Source: UBA4312 sp040266995
GTDB lineage: Bacteria; Bacillota_I; Bacilli_A; Erysipelotrichales; Erysipelotrichaceae
Direction of reading: 5' to 3'
NCBI GenBank assembly: GCA_040266995.1
Contig: JAWRHV010000023.1
Span: 1 to 64,000 of the forward strand
DNA length: 64,000 nt
The translations under genes were made by a program, and so were the position numbers. Numbering within the stretch: position 1 is the stretch's first letter; each line of letters begins with the position of its first letter. The notes under the pieces were generated by a model, which did no database searches, was not told the origin of the DNA, and worked only from the letters and a program-made list of their open reading frames with translations. Positions 60,040 to 64,000 of this stretch are shown here, piece by piece.

Positions 60040-60810
60040 CTATTTGACCGCAATCAAGAACAGCCGAGGGAAGTGAAATAAAATCTCTCCATTCTTTTGT
60101 ACAGGGAATGATTTTTTGACTTCTTCAAATATCTCGGATTCAAACTGTTTGGATTCTTCCTCATTCAATTTCTCAAGATATGGGAACATACCGATTCCCT
60201 TCAACAGCTCCATAATACTTTCATGATCCGGCATACGATGGCAATACGTCGTAAACCAATATGTAAAATCACTGGACAGCTCGCTTAACAAGTCAAAGTA
60301 TTCTTCTTCTTTTAAATTATAAAAAGTCCGGATCCCTTCCAGCTTTTCTTTCCACGGTTCCCGCTGGCACACGTTTTGAATGATCGCATGCATCGGATGG
60401 CCGGCCTGCATCGGTGTCTGAATGGCAACGACGCCCCCTTCATTGACAATGTCCATCATATTTCGCAATACCTGGGCATGATTCGGAATCCATTGAATGG
60501 CCGTATTGGAAAACAGAAGATCATACTTCTGTTTGATGCTGACAAGATCTTTGGTGACATCTAAATAACAGAATGTCAGATCCGGATGATACTCGCGGGC
60601 TTTGTTCAAAGCTTCTCGAGAATGATCCACCCCGATAATATGTGCATTTGGATATCTTTTTTTCAAAACGTCGGTACTGTTTCCCAATCCACATCCAATA
60701 TCCATAATTCTCTTTGGGCTGGTTAACGGAATATGTATTGCCAGATCGACAGAAGCTCTTGTCCGGGCATCTGAAAACTGGCTGTATTGTTTTAAACTCA
60801 TTTTCTGCAT
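60040..60810 (-). CDS. SAM-dependent methyltransferase (trans-aconitate methyltransferase-like)
   Basis: Class I methyltransferase of 256 residues. SAM loop MDIGCGLGNSTDVL (about 36-49), acidic IIGVDHSREAL, and FSNTAIQWIPNH (post-loop motif) resemble trans-aconitate 2-methyltransferase (Tam), in which NAALQWxPDH is characteristic. Whether trans-aconitate is the substrate here is uncertain. ATG 60810 lies 8 nt after GGGGG. Monocistronic, with TATAAT at 60846-60841. Confidence 0.8.
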   Translation of the reverse strand: MQKMSLKQYSQFSDARTRASVDLAIHIPLTSPKRIMDIGCGLGNSTDVLKKRYPNAHIIGVDHSREALNKAREYHPDLTFCYLDVTKDLVSIKQKYDLLFSNTAIQWIPNHAQVLRNMMDIVNEGGVVAIQTPMQAGHPMHAIIQNVCQREPWKEKLEGIRTFYNLKEEEYFDLLSELSSDFTYWFTTYCHRMPDHESIMELLKGIGMFPYLEKLNEEESKQFESEIFEEVKKSFPVQKNGEILFHFPRLFLIAVK

Positions 60811-61042
60811 AAATCGTTCCCCCTGTATCTTAATAGGTTTATTATACCCCATTCGCACGCATTATTCATCTAAAGCCTTCTTAAATTGTATTTCATACAA
60901 TTCCATACAGACGCCGAAAAACTTTTATTTGATCTATGCTTGTTCCTGTCGTCCTTTTCTTCATCGAATCAGTCCTTCTATCCGATCCATCCTCTCTGTT
61001 GTCATTCCTTTTTCAATAAAACTCGTAGAATTGATATATAAA
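60811..61042. other. Intergenic region with only a -10 element
   Basis: About 230 bp between the methyltransferase and the amidase terminator. A TATAAT (minus, 60846-60841) probably belongs to the methyltransferase promoter; the -35 is weak. No conserved RNA, repeat or credible ORF was seen. Confidence 0.4.
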
Positions 61043-61064
61043 AGAAACGGATTACTCCGTTTCT
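61043..61064 (-). terminator. Terminator overlapping the end of the amidase gene
   Basis: 9-bp stem AGAAACGGA/TCCGTTTCT with tetraloop; followed by TTTTATATATC on the minus strand. Contains the last codons of the gene. Confidence 0.75.
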
Positions 61065-61732
61065 GTCTGTTCTATAATGATGGCATAATAGGCTGATGCA
61101 ATCTGTTTTGCCAGCATCCGTGTATTTCTTTGTATATTTCTGCACTCTTCCGGATGGGTAATAAAACCCACTTCCATCAACATTGAGGGAATCTGCAGAT
61201 TGTTGACCACATATAATGGTTCATGATCCGTTTGGTTGATGCCTCTGCTTTGTGACCAATGGATCTGGTTGAGATTTTCTTCGATGTGATCGGCGATGGC
61301 TCTGCTGATTTCATCATCGGAACGAATATAAAAGCTATATCCTCTCGCTTCAGAATTTTCTGAAGCATCCAGATGGATCGATAGATAATAGTCTGCTTGC
61401 TGCTCATTGGCAAAGATGACGCGTCCGATCAGATCATCCGTTTCGTTATCCGCCCAATCCACTACATCGTCATCCCTTACATACACCACTTTGATACGTC
61501 GGTCCATGCGATGCAGTGTTTTTCCCACTTGTTTGGCTAACTTCAATGTCACATCTTTTTCCATCGTACCATCGGCACCAATGGAACCGGGATCATATCC
61601 ACCATGCCCGGCATCGATGACAACTGTAGCTATGGTGTGGGACTCATAATAGAAATGCATACACAGACAGCCGGAAATCACCAACAAAATCGCAAGCAGG
61701 CCGATCATAATCTTTTTTCCTAAATGATTCAT
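61052..61732 (-). CDS. N-acetylmuramoyl-L-alanine amidase, CwlD-like (Amidase_3)
   Basis: Zinc amidase that cleaves the bond between muramic acid and the peptide stem; 226 residues. A single N-terminal membrane/signal segment (about 5-27) exports the catalytic domain. Zinc ligands and catalytic residues: DAGHGGYDPG (His43), Glu58 in MEKDVTL, SIHLDAS (about 118) and Glu in LMEVGFITH (about 187). Similar to CwlD of spore formers but also found in non-sporulating Firmicutes. No ribosome site; TGT-TAGAAT ends 6 nt before the ATG. Confidence 0.88.
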   Translation of the reverse strand: MNHLGKKIMIGLLAILLVISGCLCMHFYYESHTIATVVIDAGHGGYDPGSIGADGTMEKDVTLKLAKQVGKTLHRMDRRIKVVYVRDDDVVDWADNETDDLIGRVIFANEQQADYYLSIHLDASENSEARGYSFYIRSDDEISRAIADHIEENLNQIHWSQSRGINQTDHEPLYVVNNLQIPSMLMEVGFITHPEECRNIQRNTRMLAKQIASAYYAIIIEQTETE

Positions 61733-61738
61733 AGTGCT

Positions 61739-61747
61739 ATTCTAACA
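61739..61747 (-). promoter_or_regulatory. Extended -10 element 6 nt before the amidase ATG
   Basis: Minus strand TGT-TAGAAT (61747-61739), then AGCACT and the ATG at 61732. Same spacing as in front of ftsW; the start point would coincide with the start codon. Confidence 0.6.
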
Positions 61748-61776
61748 GAAACTTATGGGAAAACAATGGGAAGAAA

Positions 61777-61799
61777 AAAAGTGCTTTTTCAGCACTTTT
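61777..61799 (-). terminator. Terminator after ohrR
   Basis: 8-bp stem AAAAGTGC/GCACTTTT with a 7-nt loop and T7 on the minus strand; it overlaps the ohrR stop codon by two bases. Confidence 0.85.
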
Positions 61800-62226
61800 A
61801 CGGTAAGATATCCAATACTTTATACAATAACCGGTACAATTCCTTTCCATCCTGCGGATCCAAAGCGATACACTGTCCAACCTGCTCGGGAATATTGCAG
61901 GCCTGCTGCTGCAGATCCATGCCTTTCTGTGTCAGGCTGACCTCTGTGACTCTTTCGTCTTCTTTACTGCGACAGCGGCTCACATACCCGTTTTTTTCCA
62001 TCTTTTTTAATAATGGGGTTAAAGTACCGCTATCCAGATACAGCTTCTCGCATAAGTCTCCTACCCGCATCGTTCCGTGTTCCCACAGGACCATAAAAAC
62101 AATGTATTGTGTATACGTTAACCCCAGCGCTTTCAGATACGGTGTATACACATTTGTTACTTTACGAGCTGCCGCGTATAAAGGGAAGCATAGCTGGTTA
62201 TCCAGTTTCAATTCATCACAGATCAT
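61798..62226 (-). CDS. ohrR: OhrR-like peroxide-sensing MarR repressor
   Basis: MarR-family winged-helix dimer of 142 residues. The N-terminal LDNQLCFPLYAAARKVTNVY closely follows B. subtilis OhrR (ENQLCF), with the reactive Cys at position 13; LYLDSGTLTPLLKKMEKNGY is the recognition-helix region and KEDERVTEVSLTQKG the wing. ATG 62226 begins MICDELKLDNQLC. In family members, oxidation of this Cys by organic hydroperoxides releases DNA. It closes the gpx-trxB-trxA operon, where it could act as autoregulator; its operator would lie beyond the right edge. Confidence 0.9.
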   Translation of the reverse strand: MICDELKLDNQLCFPLYAAARKVTNVYTPYLKALGLTYTQYIVFMVLWEHGTMRVGDLCEKLYLDSGTLTPLLKKMEKNGYVSRCRSKEDERVTEVSLTQKGMDLQQQACNIPEQVGQCIALDPQDGKELYRLLYKVLDILP

Positions 62227-62239
62227 ATCCACTACCCTG

Positions 62240-62551
62240 CTAAGCGACAGCTTGTTCGATCCAGCTGCGTAAAGCCGGTTCCGGACGGAAACCAATTGTC
62301 TGTGCCACCGGTTTTCCATCTTTTAATACAATCATTGTCGGGATGCTCTGGATACCGAACTGCATTGCCAGTTCATCGTTTACATCCACATCCAAATTGT
62401 AGAAAGCAACTTCGCTCATCTCTTCCGACAGCTTTTCCAGGATCGGCGCTGTCATCTTGCATGGACCACACCATACAGCGGAGAAGTCGATGACTGCGTA
62501 CTTCTTTGTGAGCGCTTCGCTCATATCGTTGTTCTGAATAATGTTTACCAT
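62240..62551 (-). CDS. trxA: Thioredoxin
   Basis: Thiol-disulfide reductant of 103 residues with active site WCGPC (about 29-33, in FSAVWCGPCKMTAPIL) and cis-Pro in IQSIPTMIVLKDG. GAGGATAAA precedes the ATG. Placed four bases after its reductase gene, so they form a matched pair. Confidence 0.96.
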   Translation of the reverse strand: MVNIIQNNDMSEALTKKYAVIDFSAVWCGPCKMTAPILEKLSEEMSEVAFYNLDVDVNDELAMQFGIQSIPTMIVLKDGKPVAQTIGFRPEPALRSWIEQAVA

Positions 62552-62555
62552 AGTT

Positions 62556-63425
62556 TTATCCTCTTTTCTTTTGATCTAAATAATTAACGGCACTCAAAGC
62601 CGCTACATTGCCTTGTCCGGCTGCTTTAATATACTGATATGGCTGTCCGGCGATATCACCGGCAGCAAACAATCCCGGTATATTGGTTTTCATCTGCAGA
62701 TCCACCTTGACCGCGTTGCCGTCAATTTCCAGTCCCGGTACCAGTTGTCCCGGAAATTGTGCTGCTCTTAAGATAAAGACACAATCCACATCATACGTAT
62801 TCTGATTCGTTTTTAATGACTGGATCTTCATGCCACCCTTCATTTCAACAGGTCGTTCATGAATCACCTCTACATTATCATGGGTGAATACCGGCTCTTC
62901 TTTGTACAGAGGAAAATAGTAGACTTTCTGACATACTTCTCCCAGGAAATCCGCTTCGGCTTCCTCCTCTTTCGAACCACCGATGCATGCGACGACCTTT
63001 CCTTTATACAAAGGGGCATCACACGTTGCACAATAGCTCACGCCTCGTCCCAGGAACTGTTCTTCTCCCGGGTACGGTTTCCCGGCTACCACACCACTGG
63101 CCAGGATCACAGCTTCCGCCTCGACCATACTGTTATCCGACAGCTGCAAGGTGAAGAAATCACCCATCGCATACACCGTCGTGACTTTTTTCTCCGTAAT
63201 GTCGATTCCCAGTGCTTCGAGCTGCCGGGTGAAAGCCTGTGCCATTTCCTTTCCGGTGGCCTCCGGCAATCCTAAATAGTTCTTGATGGGATGGTCCACG
63301 ACCTGCATCTTATTGGACAATTGTTTGTTGCCGAATAACACAATATTTTTGTTTCTTACTTTAGCGGTAATTGCCGCCTCCAGGCCGGCAGGACCGGTCC
63401 CTATAATCGCAATATCATAACGCAT
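62556..63425 (-). CDS. Thioredoxin reductase-like flavoprotein lacking NADPH motifs
   Basis: FAD-dependent disulfide reductase of the low-Mr thioredoxin reductase family, 289 residues. FAD motif GTGPAG (9-14), redox site CATC (132-135) in YCATCDAPLY, and the second FAD motif LFAAGDIAG near 250 are intact. The NADPH domain is unusual: the GGGDSA box is replaced by GGSKEE (149-154) and the HRRxxxR box by FPLYKEEP (171-178). This resembles ferredoxin-dependent flavin thioredoxin reductases of clostridia rather than NADPH enzymes. Next to trxA. Confidence 0.9.
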   Translation of the reverse strand: MRYDIAIIGTGPAGLEAAITAKVRNKNIVLFGNKQLSNKMQVVDHPIKNYLGLPEATGKEMAQAFTRQLEALGIDITEKKVTTVYAMGDFFTLQLSDNSMVEAEAVILASGVVAGKPYPGEEQFLGRGVSYCATCDAPLYKGKVVACIGGSKEEEAEADFLGEVCQKVYYFPLYKEEPVFTHDNVEVIHERPVEMKGGMKIQSLKTNQNTYDVDCVFILRAAQFPGQLVPGLEIDGNAVKVDLQMKTNIPGLFAAGDIAGQPYQYIKAAGQGNVAALSAVNYLDQKKRG

Positions 63426-63437
63426 GGTACACCCTCC

Positions 63438-63983
63438 TTAGATCAGAGAAGCAACGCAGCTCTTAACCTCTTTCATATCCGCTGTCGGTTCAAAACGAGC
63501 AACTACATTGCCGGAACGATCTACCACAAATTTTGTGAAATTCCATTTGATATCCGGATTCGTTTTATAATTTTTATCTATCTTTTTGAGCATGGCACTC
63601 ATAGCTAACGCTTTCGGTCCCCGACCAAAGCCTTCAAATCCCTTCTGGGATTTCAAATATGTAAACAAAGGCAGCGCATGATCTCCGTTGACCTCGCTCT
63701 TTTTCATCTGTGGAAACTGTGTATTGTATTTTAATGTACAGAACTGATGGATTTCCTCATCCGTTCCCGGTGTCTGGCCTGCAAACTGATTACAAGGTAC
63801 ATCGATAATTTCCAAACCCTTGTCATGGTATTCCTCATATATTTTTTCCAGATCTTCATATTGAGGTGTAAAACCACAGCCTGTTGCGGTATTGACAATT
63901 AACACGACTTTTCCTTCAAAATCCTTCATAGAAACATCTTCGCCCGACGGCTTTTTTACTGTATATTCATAGAAACTCATCAT
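63438..63983 (-). CDS. Glutathione peroxidase-family thiol peroxidase
   Basis: Peroxidase of the GPx fold, 181 residues. Peroxidatic Cys in NTATGCGFTPQ (about residue 37), Gln and Asn/Trp of the tetrad in CNQFAGQTPG and IKWNFTKFVVDRSG. The Cys (not selenocysteine) form normally uses thioredoxin as reductant, and it is followed by trxB-trxA. A second Cys in PCNQF could be the resolving one. Two adjacent ATGs (63983, 63980) both follow GGAGGAG. The promoter lies outside the window. Confidence 0.93.
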   Translation of the reverse strand: MMSFYEYTVKKPSGEDVSMKDFEGKVVLIVNTATGCGFTPQYEDLEKIYEEYHDKGLEIIDVPCNQFAGQTPGTDEEIHQFCTLKYNTQFPQMKKSEVNGDHALPLFTYLKSQKGFEGFGRGPKALAMSAMLKKIDKNYKTNPDIKWNFTKFVVDRSGNVVARFEPTADMKEVKSCVASLI

Positions 63984-64000
63984 TGACTCCTCCTTTTATA

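Noticed and set aside
60900..61042. Possible short peptide or decayed regulator on the minus strand upstream of the methyltransferase
   Set aside because: The reading frame is only about 14 codons before a stop and no continuing frame or family pattern is visible.

Overview
The window reads as a stretch of low-to-moderate G+C Firmicutes chromosome, most likely from an anaerobic gut-type member of the Erysipelotrichia. Support: Gram-positive core gene orders (gpsB-rnpB divergent from recU-ponA; dnaB-rplI-gdpP-yybS; ychF with a DUF951 gene), PolC-type replicative polymerase, RNase J, teichoic-acid precursor gene tagD, a B-type-like RNase P RNA, frequent TTG starts, rubredoxin, and an RpoB that carries Asn at the rifampicin-pocket position equivalent to E. 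coli His526, a substitution known from Mollicutes. There is no phage, IS element, CRISPR array or other obvious accessory island; nearly everything is housekeeping.

Layout. 1-5.1 kb: rpoC (5' part) and rpoB, minus strand. 5.2-6.5 kb: a DUF3783-like gene and a divergent lipoprotein. 6.5-12.1 kb: minus-strand operon nitroreductase-ispF-dtd-folD-DUF951-ychF-M50 protease-amidohydrolase. 12.2-15.8 kb: secreted NlpC/P60-like wall protein, tpiA-pgk, a 60-aa membrane peptide. 15.8-24.9 kb: ftsW-rsmD-coaD-rnc-polC, then glyA-rlmH from its own promoter. 24.9-28.9 kb (plus strand): def, rnjA, a metallophosphoesterase, and a TPP riboswitch controlling thiT. 29.0-32.9 kb: rnpB/gpsB divergent from recU-ponA. 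32.9-34.7 kb: two related small-RNA-like transcription units flanking a nitroreductase gene. 34.7-46 kb: HAD phosphatase, sstT, tRNA-Asn, gpsA-tagD, a DUF975/response-regulator/kinase operon, trkAH, rubredoxin, tRNA-Glu and a PucR-type regulator. 46-58.7 kb: one continuous co-directional array yybS-gdpP-rplI-dnaB-walJ-upp-atpIBEFHAGDC. 58.7-59.9 kb: rpsF-ssb-rpsR. 60-64 kb: methyltransferase, cwlD-like amidase, and a thiol-redox operon gpx-trxB-trxA-ohrR.

The most interesting unexplained structure is the pair of short intergenic units at about 32.9-33.05 and 33.7-33.87 kb. Each has the same architecture: a direct repeat of TYTCACA with 10-bp period, exactly 33 nt to a -10 element, a start-proximal A-rich-loop hairpin with compensatory base differences, a C/U-rich segment and a strong intrinsic terminator, with no ORF. 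They look like a duplicated small regulatory RNA under a shared activator. The C/U tract of the first is complementary over 8 nt to the Shine-Dalgarno region of the nitroreductase gene lying between them.

Other points: four genes or operons (ftsW, cwlD, recU, yybS) have a -10 element 6-8 nt before the ATG and no usable Shine-Dalgarno sequence, so they are probably leaderless; the thioredoxin reductase lacks NADPH-binding motifs; the ATP synthase c subunit has sodium-type ligands; and the TPP riboswitch has a clear antiterminator/terminator pair in which the terminator also holds the Shine-Dalgarno sequence. All calls come from reading sequence; no database search was run.
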